A stretch of 64,000 bases of DNA from Mucilaginibacter sp. 44-25 (GTDB lineage: Bacteria > Bacteroidota > Bacteroidia > Sphingobacteriales > Sphingobacteriaceae): the NCBI GenBank assembly GCA_001898335.1, contig MKTS01000001.1, positions 712,813 to 776,812 on the forward strand. Direction: 5' to 3'. Each line of letters starts with the position of its first letter. Positions within the stretch are counted from its first letter, which is position 1. Shown one piece after another: positions 52,014 through 60,038 of this stretch. A program made the position numbers and the translations under genes. The notes beneath the pieces were generated by a model, which was not told where the DNA came from, made no database searches, and saw only the letters and a program-made list of their open reading frames with translations.

Positions 52014-52664
52014 GTGCGTAAAATAACTCTGCTACTTTGTATTATCTGCATTACATTTTTCGCTAAGGCACAAGCTCCCGCTCAGCAATGGGACGAGGGC
52101 ACCGTATACCACACCAGCGGCGAAGTATTTAGCGGACTGGTATCATGGGCGCCCCCTATGAAAGGCCAATATCCTGATGGCGACCAAATACTTTTTAAAA
52201 ACTCCGGTTCGCCCGATATTTTTCCCATACCTTACTTTAAGATCAAAGCCTTTACCATGGGGCGCGATAGCTTTGTGGTATCTACCAACATCAACCTTAA
52301 AAACAATCCCATATTATTAGTTGAGGTTGATGGGCCGGTAAATCTGTACGCTGCTAAAATATTTAAACAAGGTTTTCCGCTACTCATCGGCTCAGGTGGT
52401 GGTGGCGGCCATTTTGGCGTGGGTATGGAGGTAGGCACTGCTATTGGCCGCGGTGTAAAAACCAGCTATTATTTTGGTAAAACACCCAACACCGTTACTA
52501 AATTAGATAAGAAAAACTTTATAGAAACCATGAGTACCATTTTAGCCGACAAACCCGAGGTGGTAGCTAAAATTAAAGACAAAACTTTTCGTTATGGTGA
52601 CATGGATGACCTGCTAAAATATTACTACACGGGTAAACTTCCTGTTAACAATGAGCAACAATAA
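52014..52664 (+). CDS. Secreted protein of unknown function, paralogue A
   Basis: Not recognised. GTG 52014 starts a clean signal peptide (residues 2-18: RKITLLLCIICITFFAK), giving 216 residues; a longer frame inside the aldolase gene is rejected. The mature protein has an N-terminal beta-rich part (YHTSGEVFSGLVSW, KIKAFTMGRDSFVVST), a glycine-rich centre (SGGGGGHFGVGMEVG) and a helical end (NFIETMSTILADKPEVVAKI). The next gene repeats the same plan, so the two are tandem duplicates. Overlap with it is 14 bases. Confidence 0.8.
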   Translation: MRKITLLLCIICITFFAKAQAPAQQWDEGTVYHTSGEVFSGLVSWAPPMKGQYPDGDQILFKNSGSPDIFPIPYFKIKAFTMGRDSFVVSTNINLKNNPILLVEVDGPVNLYAAKIFKQGFPLLIGSGGGGGHFGVGMEVGTAIGRGVKTSYYFGKTPNTVTKLDKKNFIETMSTILADKPEVVAKIKDKTFRYGDMDDLLKYYYTGKLPVNNEQQ

Positions 52665-53355
52665 ATTTTTTAAAATATTCAGTAGTGCTGCAATAGCCAT
52701 CTTGTTTTCGCTTACAGTTCAAAGCGCCTTCGCGCAAAAATGGCTTACGGGTTATTTTATTGATGTAAAGGGTAATAAAACCGAGGGCTTTATTTACCCT
52801 AACCCGGGCGGTAAAGGCCCAATAAAAGGAGAAGGCTTTATCAATTTTAAGGAAAGCGAAAAAGCAGAACCGTATTCACTCAGTACAAGCGATTTGCAAT
52901 CTTTTGTTGCGGGTAAGGATAGTTTTGTTGTAGCCCATGCTCCGGGTAATGAAACATGGAACAAGCAAGAATTTGATTTTGTACGCGTTGCACTAAACGA
53001 AGAGATAAAGATTTTTGCTACCCGCGGTGCCGGTAGTGGCGGTGGTAAAAAAATACATGTATCTCCGGGCGTAGGTATTGGTGCAGGCAGCTATGGTGCA
53101 GCCTATGGCGGTGGTTTAGGAATATCATTTGGCGACGGCAATGGTGGCAACAGCAACAAACTAAGTTACTATTATGGCGGCAATACAGCAACTATGCAAC
53201 ACCTTACCGACGCAAACTTTAGGGATATTATGAGCGAGGCTATGGGTGATGAACCCGAAGTAGTTGCGCAAATACAGGCAGGCAAATACAACTTACGCAG
53301 TATTGAAAAACTGATACAATATTTCAATAAAGTAAAAGCTGCTGACAAGCGTTAG
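52651..53355 (+). CDS. Secreted protein of unknown function, paralogue B
   Basis: A 234-residue exported protein with a signal peptide ending at SAFAQ. It matches paralogue A segment by segment: GNKTEGFIYPN, LQSFVAGKDSFVVAHAP, a longer glycine-rich insert (GVGIGAGSYGAAYGGGLG), SYYYGGNTATMQHLTDANF and MGDEPEVVAQIQAGKY. The paired helix DEPEVVAQI / DKPEVVAKI is the most conserved piece. The proteins may act together at the cell surface, but function is unknown. Confidence 0.8.
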   Translation: MSNNKFFKIFSSAAIAILFSLTVQSAFAQKWLTGYFIDVKGNKTEGFIYPNPGGKGPIKGEGFINFKESEKAEPYSLSTSDLQSFVAGKDSFVVAHAPGNETWNKQEFDFVRVALNEEIKIFATRGAGSGGGKKIHVSPGVGIGAGSYGAAYGGGLGISFGDGNGGNSNKLSYYYGGNTATMQHLTDANFRDIMSEAMGDEPEVVAQIQAGKYNLRSIEKLIQYFNKVKAADKR

Positions 53356-53427
53356 TTTTATTCGTGAAATTCTTTTAAAACTTTTAAGTGTAAAAGATTG
53401 TCATTATGAGCAAAAGAACTGCACATA

Positions 53428-54519
53428 ATGCCGCCAAAAAACCATACCGATAATCCCCGTCCGCGTAAAGAACTCACCTTCACCGAAAAAGTATGGCACA
53501 CTGTTGCCATAGTTGCCTTGCTGGTAGTAGCCATATTGATAGCCCGAGTAGCTTTCAATGTACTGCTGATGATATTGGCGGGGGCGCTCATATCGGTCTA
53601 CTTCCATGGACTTGGCGATATGATAGAACGGAACACCAGGTGGAACCGCAAGTTATGCATGACTATTTCTGTGGTGGGCTCTTTTCTTATTTTACTTACC
53701 CTACTTTGGTTTATGGGCACTACCATACAAAAGCAACTTGCGGCATTAAGCGATAGCCTGCCCGAAACCATTAATAATTTCAAAGCCAGGTTAGGTTCAA
53801 CCCCGCTGGGTGCAAAAGTGCTGGAATACTTTACGCAGGATAACGGCAACGATAAAATGATGTCGACTGCCAAGAGCTTTTTCAATACCAGTTTTGGCGT
53901 GCTCGGCGACATTTATATCATCATGTTCCTGGGTATTTTCTTTTCAACGCACCCATCCTTGTATAAAGATGGTATTGTAAAGCTTTTTCCTGTGCAGAAC
54001 AAGCCACTGGCCCGCAAAGTAATTGACCGTACCAGCCAGGCACTTAAAGGCTGGCTTAAAGGCATGATGTTATCCATGGTGCTTATCTTTATTATGATAA
54101 CTACCGGTTTATGGATCATTGGCATACCGGTAGCTTTGGTGCTGGCCTTATTAACGGCTCTGTTAAAACTGGTGCCAAACTTTGGTTCGTTAGCTGCCAT
54201 GATACCTGGTGTTTTATTGGCGCTTACTAAAGACCTTAATACAGCCATCATCACCGCCCTGCTTTATATGGTGTCGCAAACCATCGTGAGCAATATTGTA
54301 ACGCCGCTCATACAAAAGAAGATGATCAATATCCCTCCCGCCCTAACCATTATCAGCCAGGTTATTATGGGTGTGGTATCGGGCGTATTGGGTATTATAC
54401 TGGCAGTTCCACTGCTATCTATTATTATCATCCTGGTAGATGAGATCTATGTAAAGAAGATAAATCCGGATGAACCTGACGATAATGAGGTAGGCATGAG
54501 CACGGCCAATGCAGATTGA
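53428..54519 (+). CDS. AI-2E family transporter (PerM/YdiK-like)
   Basis: Membrane protein of 363 residues with about seven to eight TM segments: a hydrophobic N-terminal cluster, a soluble middle with LSDSLPETINNFKARLG, and a C-terminal cluster containing LVPNFGSLAAMIPGVLLAL and the ...ISQVIMGVVSGVLGIILAVPL signature. Members export or take up various small molecules; the AI-2 name is historical and the substrate is not predictable. A strong terminator follows. Confidence 0.92.
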   Translation: MPPKNHTDNPRPRKELTFTEKVWHTVAIVALLVVAILIARVAFNVLLMILAGALISVYFHGLGDMIERNTRWNRKLCMTISVVGSFLILLTLLWFMGTTIQKQLAALSDSLPETINNFKARLGSTPLGAKVLEYFTQDNGNDKMMSTAKSFFNTSFGVLGDIYIIMFLGIFFSTHPSLYKDGIVKLFPVQNKPLARKVIDRTSQALKGWLKGMMLSMVLIFIMITTGLWIIGIPVALVLALLTALLKLVPNFGSLAAMIPGVLLALTKDLNTAIITALLYMVSQTIVSNIVTPLIQKKMINIPPALTIISQVIMGVVSGVLGIILAVPLLSIIIILVDEIYVKKINPDEPDDNEVGMSTANAD

Positions 54520-54562
54520 TAATTGAAGTACTATCTGCGCTATCATTGAAACGTTGCTTTTT

Positions 54563-54597
54563 ACAGCAATACTGACGGAACAATCGCTCTCGCAATG
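54563..54597. repeat. Dispersed intergenic repeat, CTCGCAATG type
   Basis: GCAATACTGACGG then GCTCTCGCAATGGCA, sharing the GCTCTCG and CTCGCAATG words with 2643-2675. It lies just before the terminator at 54615. Confidence 0.4.
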
Positions 54598-54614
54598 GCA
54601 AAAAGAGCATGCAA

Positions 54615-54648
54615 AAAAGGCTTGTCTGCAACCAGACAAGCCTTTTTA
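54615..54648. terminator. Strong bidirectional terminator
   Basis: A 15-base perfect stem AAAAAGGCTTGTCTG/CAGACAAGCCTTTTT with a CAAC loop separates the converging AI-2E transporter and icd genes. Confidence 0.92.
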
Positions 54649-54666
54649 ATTTTGATTTTATCTTAA

Positions 54667-56124
54667 TTACTGTCCCTGCGCAAGAGTGTAGCCAATTTTG
54701 CCGTCAAACTTCATCAGAAACTCCACCGAGCATATTTTAAAGTCTTCAGATAACTCACCGGCAATATGTAATATTTCTTTTTGTGATATCTCTCCGCCGT
54801 CTTTTTTCTCAACGCGTATACGGTACTCGTTCACCAATTCCGTGTAAATAGATCCGGTTGGCCAAACCTGCGTACCGCGGTTAGATATCATCACTAACTG
54901 CGTATTCTCGTTCAGCTTTTTCTGCGCAATTTCGGCAAGTTCATTGGGTTGTTTATTCGATTCAACAAACACGTCTACACCAACAATTTCTTCCTTAGTG
55001 TCTTTTTTAACAACCGTAAGTTTATTTTTTGTAGGATGGTCGTGATTTGCCTTCACTTCCATGTCCGGTTGCGCAATAACGGCACCTTTAACGGGCGCCT
55101 GGCCAAGGTTAGCGATCACCGCATCGGCAAAGGTTTCGGTGTTAGCAGAAGGGGTTGACTTATCACCGAAATCTCCTGTATGTACGCCTTGCTCAAGCGT
55201 GTAAAGCAATGAGTTTTCGATATTGGCCGCAGCATTAGTATAACCCAGGTAGCGTAGCATCAGTATACCTGAAAGCAATAATGCCGTAGGGTTAGCAATA
55301 CCTTTACCTTGTATATCTGGCGCAGTACCATGTACTGCCTCGAATATAGAAATGTTATCACCAATGTTAGCTGACGGGGCAAAGCCCAAACCGCCAACCA
55401 AGCCGGCACAAAGGTCAGATACGATATCGCCTTGTAAGTTAGTTAACACAATCGCCTGGAACATCTCCGGGCGCGATACCAGTTTCATACATAGGTCATC
55501 AACAATAATGTCTGATGATTCGATATCCGGGTAGTCTTTGGCAATTTCGTAGAAGGTTTCCAGGAACATACCATCGGTAAGTTTCATGATGTTGGCCTTG
55601 TGGCCGCATGCCAGTTTGGTATAACCTTTACGGCGTGCCATTTCAAAAGCATAACGGATAACCTGCGCGCTTCCCGGGCGGGTGATGATGCGGCGGCCAA
55701 CGGCTACGTCGTTGGTAAGTAAGTGCTCAATACCACCGTAGGTATCTTCAATATTTTCGCGAACGATGGTTAAGTTGATAGGGATACCGGCTTTTGAAAA
55801 AACAGTATCAACACCATTTAACGAGCGAAAATCGCGCTGGTTGGCATAAGTGTTCCAAACCTTACGGGCAGTAACGTTAATGCTTTTAACGCCTTTACCT
55901 TTTGGGGTTTCCATGGGGCCTTTAAACAACAGGCCTAAACGTTCAATGGTTTCTTTTGCGGCGGGCGTCATCCCGGTAGAGTGCCCTGCATCAAAATAAG
56001 ATTTCCCCATTTCAACGTATTCGTACTCAAGAGGAACATTAGCGGCTTCGAAAATGCGAAGGACGGCGGCCATAATTTCCGGCCCGATACCGTCACCTTT
56101 GGCTACAGCGATCTTTGTGCTCAT
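54667..56124 (-). CDS. icd: NADP-dependent isocitrate dehydrogenase
   Basis: TCA-cycle oxidative decarboxylation of isocitrate. The 485-residue protein has KGDGIGPEIMAAVLR, the Arg/Tyr substrate cluster TIVRENIEDTYGGIEH, TNLQGDIVSDLCAGLVGG and HGTAPDIQGKGIANP. Beyond about residue 335 there is an extra C-terminal domain (TVVKKDTKEEIVGVDVFVE...), like the Thermus-type enzyme of about 496 residues and unlike E. coli Icd (416). Cofactor assignment is by similarity only. Confidence 0.93.
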   Translation of the reverse strand: MSTKIAVAKGDGIGPEIMAAVLRIFEAANVPLEYEYVEMGKSYFDAGHSTGMTPAAKETIERLGLLFKGPMETPKGKGVKSINVTARKVWNTYANQRDFRSLNGVDTVFSKAGIPINLTIVRENIEDTYGGIEHLLTNDVAVGRRIITRPGSAQVIRYAFEMARRKGYTKLACGHKANIMKLTDGMFLETFYEIAKDYPDIESSDIIVDDLCMKLVSRPEMFQAIVLTNLQGDIVSDLCAGLVGGLGFAPSANIGDNISIFEAVHGTAPDIQGKGIANPTALLLSGILMLRYLGYTNAAANIENSLLYTLEQGVHTGDFGDKSTPSANTETFADAVIANLGQAPVKGAVIAQPDMEVKANHDHPTKNKLTVVKKDTKEEIVGVDVFVESNKQPNELAEIAQKKLNENTQLVMISNRGTQVWPTGSIYTELVNEYRIRVEKKDGGEISQKEILHIAGELSEDFKICSVEFLMKFDGKIGYTLAQGQ

Positions 56125-56153
56125 AGTAGTATATATGTGGAGTAAAAACGCTG

Positions 56154-56161
56154 CAAAGGTA
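56154..56161 (-). promoter_or_regulatory. -7 box of icd
   Basis: Perfect TACCTTTG on the minus strand, 29 bases before the ATG. No convincing -33 element is seen at the expected distance. The 230-base gap between icd and purK holds this box and the purK box and is otherwise AT-rich. Confidence 0.4.
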
Positions 56162-56335
56162 TGGTTTTTAAGCTCGTAATTAAATATTTTAATCGCAATT
56201 GTGTCAGTTTAACAATTTAACAAACCCCGTTAATTAAGCGGTTAAAAAATCTTCAAAGGATTGGCTTTATTAACAGTTTTTTGACAACAATGATGCAATA
56301 TCAACCTTAACAATCGCTATTTAAAAGATTTAGGT

Positions 56336-56343
56336 TAAATTTG
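56336..56343 (+). promoter_or_regulatory. -7 box of purK
   Basis: Perfect TAAATTTG, 11 bases before the purK ATG, implying a leader of only a few bases. No clear TTTG is found 19-21 bases upstream. Confidence 0.4.
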
Positions 56344-56354
56344 CCTCATAACTT

Positions 56355-57494
56355 ATGAAAGCATTTTACGGCGATTTAAGATTAGGAATTTTAGGCGGAG
56401 GCCAGTTAGGCCGTATGCTTATACAGCAATCCATCAATTATAATGTTACCATCAAGGTACTTGACCCCGACCGCGAGGCACCATGCCGCCGACTATGCAG
56501 CGAATTTGTTGTGGGGTCATTAAGCGATTACGAAACCGTATATAATTTCGGCAAAAAGGTTGACCTGCTTACCATTGAGATAGAAAAGGTAAACGTTGAT
56601 GCACTGGAACAACTCGAACGCGAAGGTGTGATGGTTTACCCACAATCGCGCATTATCAGATTGATACAGGATAAGGGCCTTCAAAAACAATTCTTTAAGG
56701 AGAATGAAATCCCTACGGCAGAATTCCAGATCATATCATCTGCCGAACAACTGAAAGAAAGCAGTATCCCGTTCCCGTATATTCAAAAGCTGCGCCGCGA
56801 TGGTTACGACGGCAAAGGCGTTTATAAGGTAATTGATGAAAGTTATCTTACCAAAGCTTTTACCGAACCAAGCCTGATAGAGCGCTGGATAGATTTTGAA
56901 AAAGAGATTGCCGTAATAGTTGCCCGGAATGAGAACGGCGAAGTGAAAACCTTCCCGATGGTGGAGATGGAGTTTAACCCTGAAGCCAACCTCGTTGAGT
57001 TTTTAATACAGCCCTCTACCCTGCCTTTCGAGATACACCAGGAAGCCGAAAACATCGCCAAGAAAATTGCGGATACGCTTAAGATAGTTGGTATACTGGC
57101 CGTTGAGATGTTCCTGACCAAAGACGGCAAAGTGTTGGTGAACGAATTGGCACCCCGCCCGCATAACAGCGGCCATCAAAGTATAGAGGGCAATGTAGTT
57201 TCACAATTTGAGCAACACCTGCGCGCCATCTTCAATCAGCCCTTGGGCGATACTAACTGTCTAAGCAATGCCATTATGGTAAATGTTTTAGGCGAAGCCG
57301 GCTATGAAGGCCCTGCAGTATATGAAGGCATTGAAAAGATATTGAAATGCGAAGGCGTTTATGTACACCTTTACGGTAAGGCGCTAACCAAACCGTTCCG
57401 CAAAATGGGCCACGTGACCATTATAGATGCTGACAGGGAAAAAGCGATTGAAAAAGCAAGGTATGTGCAGAAGACGTTGAGAGTGATAAGTTAG
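56355..57494 (+). CDS. purK: 5-(carboxyamino)imidazole ribonucleotide synthase
   Basis: ATP-dependent N-carboxylation of AIR in purine synthesis. The 379-residue ATP-grasp protein has LRLGILGGGQLGRMLIQQS, IQKLRRDGYDGKGVYKV, IEKEIAVIV-like acidic segment (DFEKEIAVIVARNENGE), and LVNELAPRPHNSGHQSIEG. Partner gene purE follows after an inserted four-helix-bundle gene. Normal length and no anomalies. Confidence 0.96.
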   Translation: MKAFYGDLRLGILGGGQLGRMLIQQSINYNVTIKVLDPDREAPCRRLCSEFVVGSLSDYETVYNFGKKVDLLTIEIEKVNVDALEQLEREGVMVYPQSRIIRLIQDKGLQKQFFKENEIPTAEFQIISSAEQLKESSIPFPYIQKLRRDGYDGKGVYKVIDESYLTKAFTEPSLIERWIDFEKEIAVIVARNENGEVKTFPMVEMEFNPEANLVEFLIQPSTLPFEIHQEAENIAKKIADTLKIVGILAVEMFLTKDGKVLVNELAPRPHNSGHQSIEGNVVSQFEQHLRAIFNQPLGDTNCLSNAIMVNVLGEAGYEGPAVYEGIEKILKCEGVYVHLYGKALTKPFRKMGHVTIIDADREKAIEKARYVQKTLRVIS

Positions 57495-57497
57495 TTG

Positions 57498-57515
57498 ATG
57501 GTTCATAGTTCATAG
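57498..57515 (+). repeat. Left arm of inverted repeat around the S23-type gene
   Basis: ATGGTTCATAGTTCATAG, the exact reverse complement of 57904-57921. It begins 4 bases after the purK stop. Confidence 0.75.
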
Positions 57516-57532
57516 TAAAACCACGGTTATAC

Positions 57533-57883
57533 ATGGCATTTAGATTTGAAGAGCTTCAGGTTTGGCAGAAGGCCATGGTTGTGAATGAAAAGTTTAACGA
57601 ACTTGCTAAAAACTTCCCTAAGGATGAAATATTCATCTTGACGTCTCAAATAAAAAGAGCTGCAGATTCTGTGGTATTAAATATTGCAGAAGGGTCAACA
57701 GGACAAACCAAACCTGTCTTTAAAACCTTTTTAAGCTATTCGCTCAGATCGGCTATTGAAGTTGTAAGCTGTTTATTTATTGCCAAAAGCAGAGGTTATA
57801 TACAGGATGATAACTTTGCAACTTTATATAACGAATACGAAGTACTGGTGAAGATGATAACATCGCTAAGAAACTCACTTTAA
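57533..57883 (+). CDS. Four-helix-bundle protein (23S rRNA intervening-sequence family)
   Basis: A 116-residue protein of the S23/TIGR02436 group: MAFRFEELQVWQKAMVVNEKF, ILTSQIKRAADSVVLNIAEGS and the ending YEVLVKMITSLRNSL are typical. These were first found in insertions within 23S rRNA genes and also occur as free-standing genes; the molecular role is unknown. Here it splits purK from purE, which are normally adjacent, and is bracketed by an 18-base perfect inverted repeat, suggesting a mobile or once-mobile cassette. Confidence 0.9.
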   Translation: MAFRFEELQVWQKAMVVNEKFNELAKNFPKDEIFILTSQIKRAADSVVLNIAEGSTGQTKPVFKTFLSYSLRSAIEVVSCLFIAKSRGYIQDDNFATLYNEYEVLVKMITSLRNSL

Positions 57884-57903
57884 TCTGAGCCATGTATTAT
57901 CAT

Positions 57904-57921
57904 CTATGAACTATGAACCAT
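57904..57921 (-). repeat. Right arm of inverted repeat; further copy runs into purE
   Basis: CTATGAACTATGAACCAT is complementary to the left arm. A third partial copy, ACTATGAACC, follows and contains the purE start codon at 57927. Confidence 0.75.
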
Positions 57922-57926
57922 AAACT

Positions 57927-58427
57927 ATGAACCAAAATAATCCAAAAGTAGCCATTATAATGGGCAGCAAATCAGACCTGCATGTAATGCAGGATGCCGC
58001 CGATGTATTAAAAGAATTAGGTGTTGATTACGAGATAACCGTTGTATCGGCCCATCGTACGCCTGACAGGATGTTCAGCTATGCGCGTGCTGCGGCAGAT
58101 CGTGGTATCAAGGTGATCATAGCCGGCGCAGGAGGCGCAGCTCATTTACCGGGCATGGTAGCATCATTAACGCACTTGCCGATTATTGGCGTACCGGTAA
58201 AATCAAGCAACTCTATTGATGGCTGGGATTCTATCCTATCTATCCTCCAAATGCCTAATGGTATACCGGTTGCAACCGTGGCGTTAAACGCTGCTAAGAA
58301 TGCCGGCATTTTAGCCGCGCAGATCCTATCTACCGCTGATGAATACCTGAGCCAGAACCTCATAGCATTTAAGGAAGACCTGAAGAAAAAAGTAGAAGAT
58401 TCCGCCAGGGAAATGGAGGCGAATTAA
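57927..58427 (+). CDS. purE: N5-carboxyaminoimidazole ribonucleotide mutase
   Basis: Converts N5-CAIR to CAIR in purine synthesis. The 166-residue protein has the class I signature [42 protein letters not shown] and [21 protein letters not shown]. The start codon lies within a repeat unit (ATGAACC), so MNQ at the N terminus derives from the repeat. Should be transcribed with purK through the inserted gene unless that carries its own promoter. Confidence 0.96.
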   Translation: MNQNNPKVAIIMGSKSDLHVMQDAADVLKELGVDYEITVVSAHRTPDRMFSYARAAADRGIKVIIAGAGGAAHLPGMVASLTHLPIIGVPVKSSNSIDGWDSILSILQMPNGIPVATVALNAAKNAGILAAQILSTADEYLSQNLIAFKEDLKKKVEDSAREMEAN

Positions 58428-58458
58428 TTTTAGGTTTAAAAACCGCATTAGCTGATAC

Positions 58459-58490
58459 TTCGTTTATGTAAAAAGTTATCAGTACATTTG
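58459..58490 (+). promoter_or_regulatory. Predicted tatA promoter
   Basis: TTCG (58459-58462), 20-base spacer and a perfect TACATTTG (58483-58490). The ATG is 24 bases downstream. Confidence 0.5.
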
Positions 58491-58514
58491 AATATAATCA
58501 TTAAATAAAAAGTT

Positions 58515-58673
58515 ATGGGATTAGGTGCACCAGAGATCATTTTGATCATCATCGCGATATTATTACTGTTTGGCGGTAAAAAAATACCTCAATTAATGCG
58601 CGGCCTTGGCGAAGGCGTTAAAGAATTTAAAAGCGCTCAAAACGACGCTAAAACAGCCACAAAAGAAGATTAA
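58515..58673 (+). CDS. tatA: Sec-independent protein translocase TatA
   Basis: Pore-forming subunit of the twin-arginine translocase. The 52-residue product, shorter than the usual cut-off for gene calling, begins [20 protein letters not shown], a short TM helix, followed by the [16 protein letters not shown] hinge and amphipathic helix of TatA and a charged tail. It ends TKED. tatC is not in the window. A Tat-type leader occurs on the Nif3-like protein at 43324. Flanked by its own promoter and terminator. Confidence 0.93.
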   Translation: MGLGAPEIILIIIAILLLFGGKKIPQLMRGLGEGVKEFKSAQNDAKTATKED

Positions 58674-58676
58674 ATT

Positions 58677-58701
58677 AAAATGCCCCTGTTAGGGGCATTT
58701 T
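58677..58701. terminator. Terminator between tatA and yqgE
   Basis: 11-base stem AAAATGCCCCT/AGGGGCATTTT with a GTT loop and T-tails on both strands. Confidence 0.9.
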
Positions 58702-58716
58702 AATTTTAATATCTGT

Positions 58717-59280
58717 TTAATTCAACGTTGGGTTCTCCGGGAAATTGGCGATGTGCGCGTATCGCTGACCAAGCCCTATTACGGCTTCACGCCAAAGATT
58801 TTGTTCATGATTGCTAAATACAGTGTCCGAATTAAAATTATTGGCTACTATCCATGAATCTTCCTGCAATTCATCATCCAACTGGCTTGGCGTCCAGCCA
58901 GAATATCCCGTAAAGAATTTTATCTCATCTTCTGTGATCTGATAATTAGTGATCAGTTGTTTTATTTGTTCAAAATCTCCTCCCCAATAAATACCATCCC
59001 ATATCTCAATCCCATTATCAATTTTTTGTGGGCAGCGATGAATGTAATGCAGTGTATTTTCGGCAACAGGGCCCCCCATATACACGGGTATTTCTGAGTA
59101 AGAAACATCTGGCAAAATATCACCCAACATATAATCGGTCTGGTGATTTAGTACAAATCCCATAGCGCCTGCTTCAGAATATTCTGTAAGCAGTATAACC
59201 GATCGCTTAAAGTTAGGATCAGTCATAAATGGTTCGGATATCAATAAACGGCCTGCAGCTGGTGCAATATGACTTAGCAT
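58717..59280 (-). CDS. yqgE: YqgE/AlgH family protein
   Basis: Conserved protein of 187 residues with AAGRLLISEPFMTDPNFKRSVILL, EAGAMGFVLNHQT, PVYMGGPVAENTLHYIH and FFTGYSGWTPSQLDDELQEDSW, all typical of YqgE. The molecular role is unknown; AlgH was linked to alginate regulation in Pseudomonas. It diverges from pdxH by 110 bases, an arrangement I recall as common in Bacteroidota. Confidence 0.93.
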   Translation of the reverse strand: MLSHIAPAAGRLLISEPFMTDPNFKRSVILLTEYSEAGAMGFVLNHQTDYMLGDILPDVSYSEIPVYMGGPVAENTLHYIHRCPQKIDNGIEIWDGIYWGGDFEQIKQLITNYQITEDEIKFFTGYSGWTPSQLDDELQEDSWIVANNFNSDTVFSNHEQNLWREAVIGLGQRYAHIANFPENPTLN

Positions 59281-59377
59281 AGGTTTAAGGGTTTTATAAT
59301 ATTAACGCTTTATGTAAAATTATGTTCATAACTTATTAAAAACAGGCTGTATACTTACTTACGGTATAATTAATTTG

Positions 59378-59385
59378 TAAGTTTG
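59378..59385 (+). promoter_or_regulatory. -7 box of pdxH
   Basis: Perfect TAAGTTTG, only five bases before the pdxH ATG, so the transcript may be leaderless. No clear -33 element. Confidence 0.35.
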
Positions 59386-59390
59386 CGCTA

Positions 59391-60038
59391 ATGGATCAGA
59401 AAGAAATTGAAAATCTCAGACAAGACTACACTGCCGCCGCACTCAGCGAAAAGGATGTGGATGCTAACCCTGTAAGGCAGTTTGATAAATGGTTTAACGA
59501 AGCTATAAACAATAAGGTACTTGAACCCAATGCGATGACATTGGCTACAGCTACAGCGGATGGCCGCCCATCGGCACGTATTGTTTTACTGAAAGGCTTT
59601 AGCGACGACGGTTTTAAGTTTTATACCAATTATCTGAGCCGTAAAGGGCGCGAACTAAGCAAAAACCCCAATGCCGCGCTTTTATTTTTCTGGGGCGATA
59701 TGGAACGCCAGATACGCATAGAAGGCGTTATTGAAAAACTGGACAAAAAGTATTCAGAAAAATACTTTCACTCCCGCCCTAAGGCGAGCCAAATAGGCGC
59801 GATAGTATCACCACAAAGCCAGGAAATAGAAAGCCGGGAGATACTGGATACCCGGATGAAAGAATTGGAACAACAATATGCAGATAGCGAGGTGCCCAAG
59901 CCAGCGCATTGGGGCGGTTACATTTTAAAACCACGCCTTATTGAATTTTGGCAGGGTGGCAGCGGCCGTTTGCATGATCGTATAGTTTATAAAAAAACAG
60001 ATAACAAAAACTGGAAAATAGTACGGCTGGCTCCATGA
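59391..60038 (+). CDS. pdxH: Pyridoxamine 5'-phosphate oxidase
   Basis: FMN-dependent oxidation of PNP/PMP to PLP. The 215-residue protein shows [57 protein letters not shown], and the C-terminal [12 protein letters not shown] with the substrate-binding RLHDR. PLP serves BioF and the threonine aldolase also encoded here. It overlaps nuoCD by 4 bases (ATGA), an unexpected operon partner. Confidence 0.96.
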   Translation: MDQKEIENLRQDYTAAALSEKDVDANPVRQFDKWFNEAINNKVLEPNAMTLATATADGRPSARIVLLKGFSDDGFKFYTNYLSRKGRELSKNPNAALLFFWGDMERQIRIEGVIEKLDKKYSEKYFHSRPKASQIGAIVSPQSQEIESREILDTRMKELEQQYADSEVPKPAHWGGYILKPRLIEFWQGGSGRLHDRIVYKKTDNKNWKIVRLAP

